Positions 16,077-23,988 are shown, counted from the first letter of the stretch. The stretch is 64,000 nt of DNA from Flavobacterium sp. N3904 (GCF_025947305.1 NZ_CP110009.1:3947501-4011500); one strand, 5' to 3'. Notes: generated by a model from the sequence alone, not told the origin. A program made the numbers and translations.

Positions 16077-17078
16077 TTACGCTACTTGTCTTTTTTCAAA
16101 CATTTTGTTTTCTCTTATGCATGCACATACTCTATGTACAAGTTTGTTCCTAACATTGTTTATGATAAGCATCTTGTTTTTAACTTCTTCCACCTTTCGA
16201 TTAAAATAATTTTTTAATTCAGGATCGCTGGTAATTGCTGACAAGGCACACATATGAAGCTGTTTTTTTAATTTTTTGTTAGCCACATAATGGACTTTTG
16301 GTTTTGAGCGAATACTTTTCCCCGAGGTATGTTCAAAAGGTACAACACCTGCATAACAAGCCAGTTGGCGAGGAGTTGTATACATTGTAAATTCGTTTGT
16401 AAAACAAATCAAAAACAAAGCCGTTACTTTTCCGATGCCAATAACAGATGAGACAAGAGTGAAAATTCTAGAAATATTTTCATCCTCATTTATTGTTTTG
16501 TCCAATTGTTTTTCAATGTTTTTTAGATCCAAATCAATTCCCTTGATGGTGCTTTTCTGTAGTTTTTCAGAGAGTCTGGCTACTTCCAAATCAAAGGCTT
16601 TGAGTTCTTTTACATTTCGCAACAAAGAAGCTTTTGTTGCAACTAATTTTTCCCGCAGGGACAAAAGATTTCTCATTTTGTTGATTTCCATTCTGGGAGC
16701 ATTAAAAATAACTGCTTCCTCCACATTTTTCATGGCATAAAAAGCAATTCTTTGGGCATCAACTTTGTCGTTTTTGCCTCTTTGAACCCCAATGCTGCGA
16801 ATAATTTTCAGTGACATTTCGACCCAAAGTGAGAACTTTTCAATCATTAGACATTTGATTATTAACTTACCGTACATTCCTGTGTGTTCTAAACAAACAA
16901 GTGTGTTTTCAAACGTCGAACCTTGTTCCTTGAGCCATTTGCAAAGGGACTTGATTCCTTTGTAATCATTTACAAACTGGCTGTGAATTGATTTTTCTTT
17001 ATTTCTATCCAAAATTACTACGGCATCAAAATATTCTTTTGACACATCAACACCTAAAAAATGTTTAAATTTGCTCAT
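16077..17078 (-). CDS. IS110-family transposase (copy 2)
   Basis: A 333-aa protein that differs from the copy 1 protein at a handful of residues (for example GVDVSK for GIDVSK, INEDEN for ISDDEN, EEVKNK for EEGKNK). Catalytic segments of both domains are intact. Read against the cassette genes. Confidence 0.92.
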   Translation of the reverse strand: MSKFKHFLGVDVSKEYFDAVVILDRNKEKSIHSQFVNDYKGIKSLCKWLKEQGSTFENTLVCLEHTGMYGKLIIKCLMIEKFSLWVEMSLKIIRSIGVQRGKNDKVDAQRIAFYAMKNVEEAVIFNAPRMEINKMRNLLSLREKLVATKASLLRNVKELKAFDLEVARLSEKLQKSTIKGIDLDLKNIEKQLDKTINEDENISRIFTLVSSVIGIGKVTALFLICFTNEFTMYTTPRQLACYAGVVPFEHTSGKSIRSKPKVHYVANKKLKKQLHMCALSAITSDPELKNYFNRKVEEVKNKMLIINNVRNKLVHRVCACIRENKMFEKRQVA

Positions 17079-17176
17079 AAGAAAAGATTTTAAGGATTAG
17101 CAACCAAATTATTGAACACACTCGTAACCTTGATAATAGGCCTTAAAACCTGAATTACTATTTGATACTTGCTCAA

Positions 17177-17253
17177 TATAAACTGACAAAGTCCTAATCA
17201 GCGGATAAGTCTAAAAACTTTGTAGTACCAATGGTGTACTTTGTCAGTTTGGT
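17177..17253 (-). ncRNA. Candidate bridge RNA hairpin, IS110 copy 2
   Basis: The same stem and loop segments as in copy 1 are conserved (stem starts at 17180; TAATCAGCGG and GTAGTACCAA both intact), although the element has substitutions elsewhere. Confidence 0.5.
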
Positions 17254-17344
17254 TATTAATTTAAATTTACGAATAATTTATTATGCAAATCTAAAGTTAG
17301 TGCCAAGACGTTAGCAGTAACTTTTGCGCAAAAAATCGAAAAAA

Positions 17345-17376
17345 TTTGACTTTAATACCAATTATTGGTATATTTG
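17345..17376 (+). promoter_or_regulatory. ParDE-like promoter with palindromic operator
   Basis: TTTG (17345-17348), a 20-base spacer and TATATTTG (17369-17376) match the Bacteroidota promoter consensus TTTG-N19/20-TAnnTTTG. A 15-base perfect palindrome TACCAATTATTGGTA (17356-17370) lies between the elements and is the likely antitoxin operator. Confidence 0.75.
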
Positions 17377-17391
17377 GTAAAAATAAAAAAT

Positions 17392-17637
17392 ATGGCACGG
17401 AATACATCAATATTATTAGGAGACTATTTTGAAAACTTTATTAATGAACAAATTTCTACAGGAAAATATAGTTCAGTAAGTGAAGTTGTTAGAACTGCTT
17501 TAAGAGTTTTTGAGCAAGAAGAAACTAAAACAAAATCTCTAATCAATGAATTAAAAATTGGTGAAAAGAGTAGTAAAATCAGAAATTTTGACCGCAATAA
17601 AAATCTTGAAATGCTAAAAGCTAATTTTCAAAAATAA
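17392..17637 (+). CDS. ParD-like antitoxin
   Basis: An 81-aa protein of the ribbon-helix-helix type. The N-terminal strand (NTSILLGDYFENFINEQI) and GKYSSVSEVVRTALRVFEQEE are typical of ParD/CopG antitoxins; the C-terminal tail is charged and would wrap the toxin. The start is the ATG at 17392, since a TTG nine codons earlier falls inside the promoter region. It overlaps the ParE gene by one base (TAATG). Confidence 0.88.
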   Translation: MARNTSILLGDYFENFINEQISTGKYSSVSEVVRTALRVFEQEETKTKSLINELKIGEKSSKIRNFDRNKNLEMLKANFQK

Positions 17638-17936
17638 TGCCAGAGTATATAATTAGTGAAAAGGCATTAGAAGATATTAATAACATTTGGATTTATACGG
17701 CGGAAAATTGGTCTTTTGAACAAGCAGATCGATATTATAACTTAATCATTGACGAAATTGAATATATCGTCGATAATTTAGATATGGCTCGTGACTTTGG
17801 GAAAATTAGAAAATCATATAGATACTCAAAAGTAAAATCACATTTAATTTTCTTTAAAAAAGACAAAGCAAATGAAATTGAAGTCGTTAGAATTTTACAC
17901 GAAAGAATGGATATTGAAAACCGATTAGCGGAATAA
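17637..17936 (+). CDS. ParE-like toxin (RelE superfamily)
   Basis: A 99-aa protein with the ParE pattern: SEKALEDINNIWIYTAENWSFEQADRYY, a GKIRKSYRYSKVKSHLIFF segment, and the C-terminal VVRILHERMD with the usual Arg-His pair. ParE toxins poison DNA gyrase. It is coupled to parD by start/stop overlap. The pair is the only cargo of cassette Q (TTAGCAGTAACTTT / AAGCTACTGCTAA) and lies between IS110 copies 2 and 3. Confidence 0.9.
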   Translation: MPEYIISEKALEDINNIWIYTAENWSFEQADRYYNLIIDEIEYIVDNLDMARDFGKIRKSYRYSKVKSHLIFFKKDKANEIEVVRILHERMDIENRLAE

Positions 17937-18220
17937 ATAAAAAAGCTACTGCTAACACTTGCTACTAGTAATTTGGGCATTTGGCTTAATGGAAAGTTGG
18001 TTTTGCATTTGGGATGATTTGGCAAATCCGAAAATAGGGCTTAATTTAGTCCCAAACCCGCTGATTACTATGAAATTACCAAATAAAAATTCATAAAAAA
18101 AGCCATCTATTTTTTGCGAATAATTAATAACTTTGGTTTAGAAAAAACAAAAAAGTCTTGCGAAGGGGAAGAGCATTTTTTTCTCTTTCCTTTCAAAAGA
18201 AATTTTATTTAATGTTTTTT

Positions 18221-19222
18221 TTACGCTACTTGTCTTTTTTCAAACATTTTGTTTTCTCTTATGCATGCACATACTCTATGTACAAGTTTGTTCCTAACAT
18301 TGTTTATGATAAGCATCTTGTTTTTACCTTCTTCCACCTTTCGATTAAAATAATTTTTTAATTCTGGATCACTGGTAATTGCTGACAAGGCACACATATG
18401 AAGCTGTTTTTTTAATTTTTTGTTAGCCACATAATGGACTTTTGGTTTTGAGCGAATACTTTTCCCCGAGGTATGTTCAAAAGGTACAACACCTGCATAA
18501 CAAGCCAGTTGGCGAGGAGTTGTATACATTGTAAATTCGTTTGTAAAACAAATCAAAAACAAAGCCGTTACTTTTCCTATGCCAATAACAGATGTGACAA
18601 GAGTGAAAATTCTAGAAATATTTTCATCGTCACTTATTGTTTTGTCCAATTGTTTTTCAATGTTTTTTAGATCCAAATCAATTCCCTTGATGGTGCTTTT
18701 CTGTAGTTTTTCAGAGAGTCTGGCTACTTCCAAATCAAAGGCTTTGAGTTCTTTTACATTTCGCAACAAAGAAGCTTTTGTTGCAACTAATTTTTCCCGC
18801 AGGGACAAAAGATTTCTCATTTTGTTGATTTCCATTCTGGGAGCATTAAAAATAACTGCTTCCTCCACATTTTTCATGGCATAAAAAGCAATTCTTTGGG
18901 CATCAACTTTGTCGTTTTTGCCTCTTTGAACCCCAATGCTGCGAATAATTTTCAGTGACATTTCGACCCAAAGTGAGAACTTTTCAATCATTAGACATTT
19001 GATTATTAACTTACCGTACATTCCTGTGTGTTCTAAACAAACAAGCGTGTTTTCAAACGTCGAACCTTGTTCCTTGAGCCATTTGCAAAGGGACTTGATT
19101 CCTTTGTAATCATTTACAAACTGGCTGTGAATTGATTTTTCTTTATTTCTATCCAAAATTACTACGGCATCAAAATATTCTTTTGACACATCAATACCTA
19201 AAAAATGTTTAAATTTACTCAT
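18221..19222 (-). CDS. IS110-family transposase (copy 3)
   Basis: A 333-aa protein, residue for residue the same as the copy 1 transposase, with intact DEDD domain and serine-containing C-terminal domain. The identity of copies 1 and 3 implies recent transposition or gene conversion. Confidence 0.92.
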   Translation of the reverse strand: MSKFKHFLGIDVSKEYFDAVVILDRNKEKSIHSQFVNDYKGIKSLCKWLKEQGSTFENTLVCLEHTGMYGKLIIKCLMIEKFSLWVEMSLKIIRSIGVQRGKNDKVDAQRIAFYAMKNVEEAVIFNAPRMEINKMRNLLSLREKLVATKASLLRNVKELKAFDLEVARLSEKLQKSTIKGIDLDLKNIEKQLDKTISDDENISRIFTLVTSVIGIGKVTALFLICFTNEFTMYTTPRQLACYAGVVPFEHTSGKSIRSKPKVHYVANKKLKKQLHMCALSAITSDPELKNYFNRKVEEGKNKMLIINNVRNKLVHRVCACIRENKMFEKRQVA

Positions 19223-19320
19223 AAGAAAAGATTTTAAGGATTAGCAACCAAATTATTGAACACACTCGTAACCTTGAAAATAGGCCTTAAAACCTGAATT
19301 ACTATTTGATGCTTGCTCAA

Positions 19321-19397
19321 TATAAACTGACAAAGTCCTAATCAGCGGATAAGTCTAAAAACTTTGTAGTACCAATGGTGTACTTTGTCAGTTTGGT
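19321..19397 (-). ncRNA. Candidate bridge RNA hairpin, IS110 copy 3
   Basis: Same stem (from 19324) and guide-like segments as copy 1. Here GTAGTACCAA in the loop is identical to the ten bases flanking the IS on the right (19441-19450). Confidence 0.55.
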
Positions 19398-19463
19398 TGT
19401 TAATTTAAATTTACGAATAATTTATTATGCAAATCTAAAGGTAGTACCAAGGGAACGTCGAAC

Positions 19464-19599
19464 TGCCTAAAAATCTAAAACAAATTCTCTGAGAATCGTA
19501 TATTTAATGTTCTTTTAAAGAACTAGGATTCTAAAACAAAATGTAAAAAAGGACCTTACTAGACATCACGCTTTTTAAAGAAAATATAAAATAGAAAAA
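19464..19599. other. Junction between array and chromosome
   Basis: Unique AT-rich sequence with a 15-base palindrome GTTCTTTTAAAGAAC at 19509-19523. No core or attC arm is seen, so the cassette array ends here. The palindrome may be an operator for the following SDR gene; nothing else is recognised. Confidence 0.4.
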
Positions 19600-20352
19600 A
19601 TGACAAAAATTACTTTAATAACAGGTGCAACTTCAGGAATAGGAAAAGCTACCGCAATTAAATTAGCCGAAAACGGATATAATTTAATACTGTGCGGACG
19701 CCGCGAGGAGAAACTGAAAAAATTGAAAAATGTATTATCAAAGACTATAAAAATTCACAGTTTGATTTTTGATGTTCGCGACAGAAAAGAAGTTGAACTT
19801 CAAATTAATTCTTTACCAAATGAATGGAAAAATATTGACGTACTAGTGAATAGTGCCGGTAATGCTCACGGACTCTCTTCTATCCAAAATGGAGAAATTG
19901 ACGATTGGGACGCGATGATTGACGGAAATGTAAAAGGACTGTTGTATGTTTCAAGAGCAATAATTCCACAAATGGTAGAAAGAAAAAAAGGCCATATCAT
20001 AAATTTGAGTTCAGTCGCGGGAAAACAAACCTATGCCAACGGTGCCGTTTATTGTGCTTCAAAAAAAGCAGTAGAAGCCATAAGCGAAGGAATGAGACTC
20101 GACTTAACCGAACATGGAATCAAAATAACCAATATCGCGCCGGGTGCAGTTGCAACAGAATTTTCGGAAATTAGATTCAAAGGAGATAAAGAAAAAGCTC
20201 AAAAAGTGTATGAAGGCTACGACCCATTATTAGCGGAAGATATAGCCGATTTTATATCTTATGCAGTCAATGCTCCCGATAGAGTAACCATTGCAGATGT
20301 GACAATATATTCTAAAGCACAATCTGCACCTACGACCATTTATAAAAAATAA
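19600..20352 (+). CDS. Short-chain dehydrogenase/reductase
   Basis: A 250-aa classical SDR. The Rossmann motif TGATSGIG is at residues 8-15, NSAG near 88-91, a catalytic Ser in LSSVAG near 145, and YCASKK (Tyr and Lys of the active site) near 156-161. PGAVATEF follows. It reduces or oxidises an NAD(P)-dependent substrate that cannot be named; the sequence resembles the YdfG/serine-dehydrogenase-like group. It is the first chromosomal gene after the array, and is followed by a strong terminator. Confidence 0.9.
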   Translation: MTKITLITGATSGIGKATAIKLAENGYNLILCGRREEKLKKLKNVLSKTIKIHSLIFDVRDRKEVELQINSLPNEWKNIDVLVNSAGNAHGLSSIQNGEIDDWDAMIDGNVKGLLYVSRAIIPQMVERKKGHIINLSSVAGKQTYANGAVYCASKKAVEAISEGMRLDLTEHGIKITNIAPGAVATEFSEIRFKGDKEKAQKVYEGYDPLLAEDIADFISYAVNAPDRVTIADVTIYSKAQSAPTTIYKK

Positions 20353-20416
20353 AAGTGAATGTATAACTCAATAGTATTTGCACACTACTTCTAAAGTTTA
20401 AATTTCATAAAATTAT

Positions 20417-20457
20417 AATAACCTCGTTTAAATCATTTTTAAACGAGGTTATTTTTT
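20417..20457 (+). terminator. Rho-independent terminator after the SDR gene
   Basis: Stem TAACCTCGTTTAAA / TTTAAACGAGGTTA with a short loop and a T run. Confidence 0.85.
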
Positions 20458-20499
20458 GTATTTAACCTAAAGACAATAAAATTATAATTTATAAATAAA

Positions 20500-20538
20500 T
20501 TTGTATATTATAAGTACACTTACTATATTTGTACTTAT
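20500..20538 (+). promoter_or_regulatory. Promoter and inverted repeat for the SRPBCC-EVE-MarR operon
   Basis: TTTG (20500-20503), N20, TATATTTG (20524-20531) is a full Bacteroidota promoter. An inverted repeat ATAAGTAC (20510-20517) / GTACTTAT (20531-20538) brackets the -7 element and is a candidate site for the operon's own MarR protein. Confidence 0.65.
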
Positions 20539-20567
20539 TAAAAAATAAATTCTTAAAAATAATATTT

Positions 20568-20987
20568 ATGTGGACAAAATCATATTCAATAGTGACTAAT
20601 GACGTTAGTAAAGAACAAATGTGGAAACTCTTTTCCGATGTAAATAATTGGCATACTTGGGATACAGGTATTGAATTTCCGAAATTAGAAGGCAAATTTG
20701 AAAAAGGGAATCATTTTATGTTTCAACCCAAAGGAGGTCCAAAATTAAAAATTGAAATAATTGAAGCAATAGAAAATCAAAATTTCACTGACTTTACAAA
20801 ATTTCCATTAGCAAAAATGTATGGAGAACATACATTTGTAGACACACCAGACGGGCTAGAAATCACAACAACCATGAAAGTGGAAGGGATTTTGAGTTTT
20901 CTTTGGATAAAATTAGTCGCACAAAAAATTGTAGATACATTAGCAACGGATATGGAAGTACAAATAAAAACAGCTTCAAAACTATGA
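20568..20987 (+). CDS. SRPBCC-family protein
   Basis: A 139-aa protein with the helix-grip pattern of START/SRPBCC proteins: WTKSYSIVTNDVSKEQMWKLFSDVNNWHTWD at the N-terminus, then strand-rich FEKGNHFMFQPKGGP and a long C-terminal helix. These bind small hydrophobic ligands. The ATG at 20568 is preferred to the TTG at 20529, which overlaps the promoter. First gene of a five-gene run; its stop overlaps the start of the EVE gene by 4 bases. Confidence 0.78.
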   Translation: MWTKSYSIVTNDVSKEQMWKLFSDVNNWHTWDTGIEFPKLEGKFEKGNHFMFQPKGGPKLKIEIIEAIENQNFTDFTKFPLAKMYGEHTFVDTPDGLEITTTMKVEGILSFLWIKLVAQKIVDTLATDMEVQIKTASKL

Positions 20988-21439
20988 GTAAAGTAAAATA
21001 TTGGATAGCCACAATCTCCAAAGAACATACAATGAGAGGTATTGCAGGTGGTTTTATGCAAGTGTGTCATGGCAAAGAAGCTCCTTTAAAACGAATGAGA
21101 AAAGGGGATTACTTACTTATTTATTCTTCAAAAATCACAATGGAAGGAAACGAAAAGTGCCAAGCGTTTACGGCAATCGGAAGAATAAAGGACGATGAAG
21201 TGTATCAATTTCAAATGTCAGAAACCTTCAAACCCTTTAGAAAAAACATTGAATTTTTAGAATGTGAAGAAACCTCAATCATTCCGTTAATTGATGATCT
21301 TGAATTTATTCCAAACAAAAAATCTTGGGGATATCCATTTCGCTTCGGTTTCTTTGAAATTAACGAAAATGATTTTAACTTTATAACTTCCAGAATGCTT
21401 CAAAATCAAGTAACTTTCCAGATTCCTTTAAATCAATAA
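20984..21439 (+). CDS. EVE-domain protein
   Basis: A 151-aa protein. VKYWIATISKEHTMRGIAGGF, RMRKGDYLLIYSSKI, FTAIGRIKDDEVY and PYRF-like PFRFGFFE match the EVE/PUA-like fold, which binds modified bases or RNA. The start is the ATG that overlaps the upstream stop (ATGA). The next gene starts 6 bases after its stop. Some EVE proteins take part in restriction of modified DNA; others are housekeeping. No nuclease is adjacent here. Confidence 0.82.
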   Translation: MSKVKYWIATISKEHTMRGIAGGFMQVCHGKEAPLKRMRKGDYLLIYSSKITMEGNEKCQAFTAIGRIKDDEVYQFQMSETFKPFRKNIEFLECEETSIIPLIDDLEFIPNKKSWGYPFRFGFFEINENDFNFITSRMLQNQVTFQIPLNQ

Positions 21440-21445
21440 ATACAA

Positions 21446-21901
21446 ATGAGTAAATCCACAGACAACACATTTAGTGTAGAAAAACCAGAAGAAAGTTCAG
21501 GCTTTTTATTATGGCAGGTTACCAACCTTTGGCAAAGACAAATAAAAAAAGCATTGGAACCTTATGGACTTACACATTCACAATTTGTATTATTGGCCAG
21601 CATTCATTGGCTATCCCTCCATCAACAGGAAGTAACACAAATAGTGCTATCCAACCACACCAAAATTGACCCAATGACAACTTCAACTGTTTTGAGAACT
21701 TTACAACAAAAAGGTTTTGTTCAAAGACAGGAACATTTGACTGACACAAGAGCGAAAACAGTTGGATTGACTGGAGAGGGAAAAGAAATCATCAAAAAAG
21801 CTGTGATAGCGATAGAAAAATTTGACACCGAATTTTTCTCCATACTCGGTTCTAAAACAACTGAATTGAATAAAAATCTAATAACGTTACTTGGAGAGTA
21901 A
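21446..21901 (+). CDS. MarR-family regulator
   Basis: A 151-aa winged-helix regulator: SGFLLWQVTNLWQRQIKKALEPYGLTHSQFVLLASI, then VLSNHTKIDPMTTSTVLRTLQQKGFVQRQEHLTDTRAKTVGLT, which is the recognition helix and wing. It probably controls this operon; an inverted repeat overlaps the promoter at 20510-20538. The ligand is unknown. Confidence 0.88.
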   Translation: MSKSTDNTFSVEKPEESSGFLLWQVTNLWQRQIKKALEPYGLTHSQFVLLASIHWLSLHQQEVTQIVLSNHTKIDPMTTSTVLRTLQQKGFVQRQEHLTDTRAKTVGLTGEGKEIIKKAVIAIEKFDTEFFSILGSKTTELNKNLITLLGE

Positions 21902-21944
21902 TAGAAAATTAGGAATACAATAATAATGAGTCAATTTAGATAAG

Positions 21945-22988
21945 ATGAGAAAACAATTTGGTGCAAAAGCGAAAAAATCCGACATTGAAAAATATTCCAA
22001 ATCAAAGTATTGGAATGGAAAAATCTTCGAAAATTTAGAAGTAACCAAAATGAATATCAGTATTCAAACCTTACCAAAGTTGTTATACAAACAGTTTTGT
22101 AAAAAAGAATCTAGAGAGCCTCAAAAACCATTATCTATTATTCCATTCGATAAAGAACAATTTATTGAACCACATCAATCGATGAGAAGCATTTGGTACG
22201 GCCACTCGGCAATACTAATGCGATTGGACAATAAAACAATTCTAATCGACCCTATGTTGGGGTCAAATGCGGCACCTATTGCTCCTTTTGCTGTTCAAAG
22301 ATTTAGTCAAAATACATTAGACCTCATAAATGAATTTCCAGAAATTGATTTAGTGTTAATTTCCCACGATCATTATGATCATTTGGATTATGAAAGTATT
22401 CTAAAACTTAAAAGCAAAACCAAACAATTTTATGTAGCCCTGGGAGTCAAAAGACATTTGGTCTCTTGGGGAATTCCAGAAGACACAATCACCGAATTCG
22501 ATTGGTGGGACGAAATTCCATTTGGTGGAATCCAAATCACCTTTACTCCTACTAGACATTTTTCGGGCAGAGGATTAGCCGACAGAGCCAAATCACTTTG
22601 GGGTGGCTGGGCTTTAAAAACCGCAAAAGAAAATATTTGGTTCAGCGGTGATAGCGGTTATGGAGAACATTTCAAAGAAATAGGCACACGCTTAGGTCCA
22701 TTTGATTTTGCATTTATGGAATGCGGTCAGTACAATGAAAACTGGCACCAAATTCATATGTATCCTGAGGAAAGTATACAAGCCTCAATAGACGCTAATG
22801 TAAAAAACATGATGCCGGTGCATTGGGCAGGTTTTGCCTTGGCTCAACACACTTGGACAGAACCGGTAGAACGTTTTATTCAAGAAGCAATTAACAAAAA
22901 CAGCAACTATTCTTTACCTCAAATAGGTGAATTATTCGGTTCTAATCATTCACTAACTTCAACTTGGTGGGTAAATCTAAATAAGTAA
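21945..22988 (+). CDS. MBL-fold metal-dependent hydrolase (UlaG/NAPE-PLD-like)
   Basis: A 347-aa protein. The metal motif SHDHYDHLDY (HxHxDH) is at about residues 139-146, WFSGDSGYGEH carries a metal-binding Asp, and HWAGF has a late His. GWGGW-like LWGGWALK and TPTRHFSGRG match the group that includes NAPE-hydrolysing phospholipase D and UlaG-like lactonases. Cytosolic, with an N-terminal extension of about 70 residues. Fourth gene of the operon. Confidence 0.87.
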   Translation: MRKQFGAKAKKSDIEKYSKSKYWNGKIFENLEVTKMNISIQTLPKLLYKQFCKKESREPQKPLSIIPFDKEQFIEPHQSMRSIWYGHSAILMRLDNKTILIDPMLGSNAAPIAPFAVQRFSQNTLDLINEFPEIDLVLISHDHYDHLDYESILKLKSKTKQFYVALGVKRHLVSWGIPEDTITEFDWWDEIPFGGIQITFTPTRHFSGRGLADRAKSLWGGWALKTAKENIWFSGDSGYGEHFKEIGTRLGPFDFAFMECGQYNENWHQIHMYPEESIQASIDANVKNMMPVHWAGFALAQHTWTEPVERFIQEAINKNSNYSLPQIGELFGSNHSLTSTWWVNLNK

Positions 22989-22993
22989 TACAA

Positions 22994-23923
22994 ATGAAAA
23001 CATCTTTATTATCCATTATTCTAATTGCCTTCCTCAACTCAGCCCACGCTCAAGTCAATCCTGAAATTACCAAAATCGGAATTCCAATAGAGATGCTTTT
23101 TCCGGAAGGAAAATCCAAAGCATTAATTCTAAGCTATGACGATGGTCGTTCCGAAGACAGACGATTGGTAAAACTAATGAACAAATACAATCTCATAGGA
23201 ACTTTTCATTTGAATTCAAATAAATTGGGACTTACAAATTACCTCAACAAAGCCGAAATCAAAGAACTTTTTACTGGACACGAAGTTTCTGTTCATTCCG
23301 CCAATCATCCCTTTTTAACCACTTTATCCAAAATTGATATTGTGTACGAAATCGTCGAAGACAGAAAAGAATTGGAGCGACTGGTTAATATTCCCGTTAG
23401 GGGAATGGCATATCCCTTTGGCAATTACAACGATTATCTAATTGAGACGATCAAAGGCTTGGGTATCGAATATGCCAGAACGGTTTCTGACACTTATGCT
23501 TTTAAAATTCCGAAAAATTTTCTTCAATGGGATCCAACCATGCACCAATTTGGAAAAGCTTATTCTGAACCGAATAAACCTGAAAATGACAAAAAGGAAT
23601 TGGATCTTTTTTATCAAACGATCAATAATTTTATTCAAACCAAAGAATTGGCTTTACTGGATGTTTGGGGACACAGTTATGAAATTGGTAATGATGAGAA
23701 AAAATGGAATGAAACCGAAAAATTTTTTAAAATGATTTCCAATAACCCTAATATCTATTATGCTAAACAAATTGACATAGTCGATTACATTAATGCTTTT
23801 AATAATCTCAAATTTTCTGTAGATAAGAGTATTGTTTTGAATCCTAGTTCATTAACGATATTTTTTAAAAAGGATGGAAAAACCTATTCCGTTTTATCAG
23901 GGAAGACTATTTTGGTAAATTAA
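22994..23923 (+). CDS. Exported polysaccharide deacetylase
   Basis: A 309-aa protein with a signal peptide (residues 1 to about 19, ending AHAQ) and a NodB-type deacetylase domain: LSYDDGRSEDRR (catalytic and metal Asp), HEVSVHSANHPFL (metal His residues) and GMAYPFGNYND. It should act on N- or O-acetyl groups of a cell-envelope or extracellular glycan. It starts 5 bases after the MBL gene and ends before a two-way terminator. Confidence 0.86.
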   Translation: MKTSLLSIILIAFLNSAHAQVNPEITKIGIPIEMLFPEGKSKALILSYDDGRSEDRRLVKLMNKYNLIGTFHLNSNKLGLTNYLNKAEIKELFTGHEVSVHSANHPFLTTLSKIDIVYEIVEDRKELERLVNIPVRGMAYPFGNYNDYLIETIKGLGIEYARTVSDTYAFKIPKNFLQWDPTMHQFGKAYSEPNKPENDKKELDLFYQTINNFIQTKELALLDVWGHSYEIGNDEKKWNETEKFFKMISNNPNIYYAKQIDIVDYINAFNNLKFSVDKSIVLNPSSLTIFFKKDGKTYSVLSGKTILVN

Positions 23924-23956
23924 AAAAAGTAGTTAATAGAAACGTTTGCAAACAAA

Positions 23957-23988
23957 AAAAGTCTCAAATTTTTAATTTTGAGACTTTT
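23957..23988. terminator. Bidirectional terminator
   Basis: Stem AAAGTCTCAAA / TTTGAGACTTT with A run on one side and T run on the other, between two convergent genes. Confidence 0.8.

Larger units (their letters stand above)
15914..17296 (-). mobile_element. IS110-family insertion sequence, copy 2
   Basis: Same 1,383-bp length and ends as copies 1 and 3, inserted at the same CCCAAAC position. It differs from them by a small number of substitutions, so it is the older or an independently derived copy. Confidence 0.85.
15805..17316 (+). other. attC-like site 16, hybrid, split by IS110 copy 2
   Basis: The left part is 15805-15913 (core CCCATAAC, arm CGCTACAAGCA) and the right part 17297-17316 (TTAGTGCCAAGAC then GTTAGCA). 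The right arm does not pair with the left arm, so the halves come from different sites. Confidence 0.7.
18058..19440 (-). mobile_element. IS110-family insertion sequence, copy 3
   Basis: 1,383 bp, with ends as in copy 1 and apparently identical to it throughout. Inserted at the same position of an attC right arm and in the same orientation. Confidence 0.86.
1..19463 (+). other. Integron-type gene cassette array (partial, continues left)
   Basis: At least 17 units are separated by about 132-134-bp attC-like sites. The left core of each site ends in AAC and the right core starts with GTT. Between them are long imperfect palindromic arms. In nearly every unit the bases following the opening GTT are the reverse complement of the bases preceding the AAC of the attC at that unit's own far end, for example GTTGTAGGCA at 1204 with TGCCTACAAC ending at 1916. 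In integrons this happens because both halves belong to the same attC in the circular cassette. No tyrosine recombinase is visible in the window. Array polarity puts any attI and intI to the left of base 1. Confidence 0.88.
17949..19463 (+). other. attC-like site 17, last of array, split by IS110 copy 3
   Basis: The left part is 17949-18057 (core CTGCTAAC, arm CTTGCTACTAG) and the right part 19441-19463 (GTAGTACCAAGGGAAC then GTCGAAC). The arms still pair at 9 of 11 positions. The final core GTCGAAC departs from GTTRRRY. This is the distal end of the array. Confidence 0.75.

Noticed and set aside
11566..19440. Composite transposon made of IS110 copies
   Set aside because: Each copy lies in its own attC site, and IS110 elements are not known to mobilise flanking DNA in this way. 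Independent insertion is simpler.
20903..20983. Upstream extension of the EVE protein
   Set aside because: The added residues overlap the SRPBCC gene in another frame. The ATG at 20984 overlaps the preceding stop, as is usual in coupled genes.
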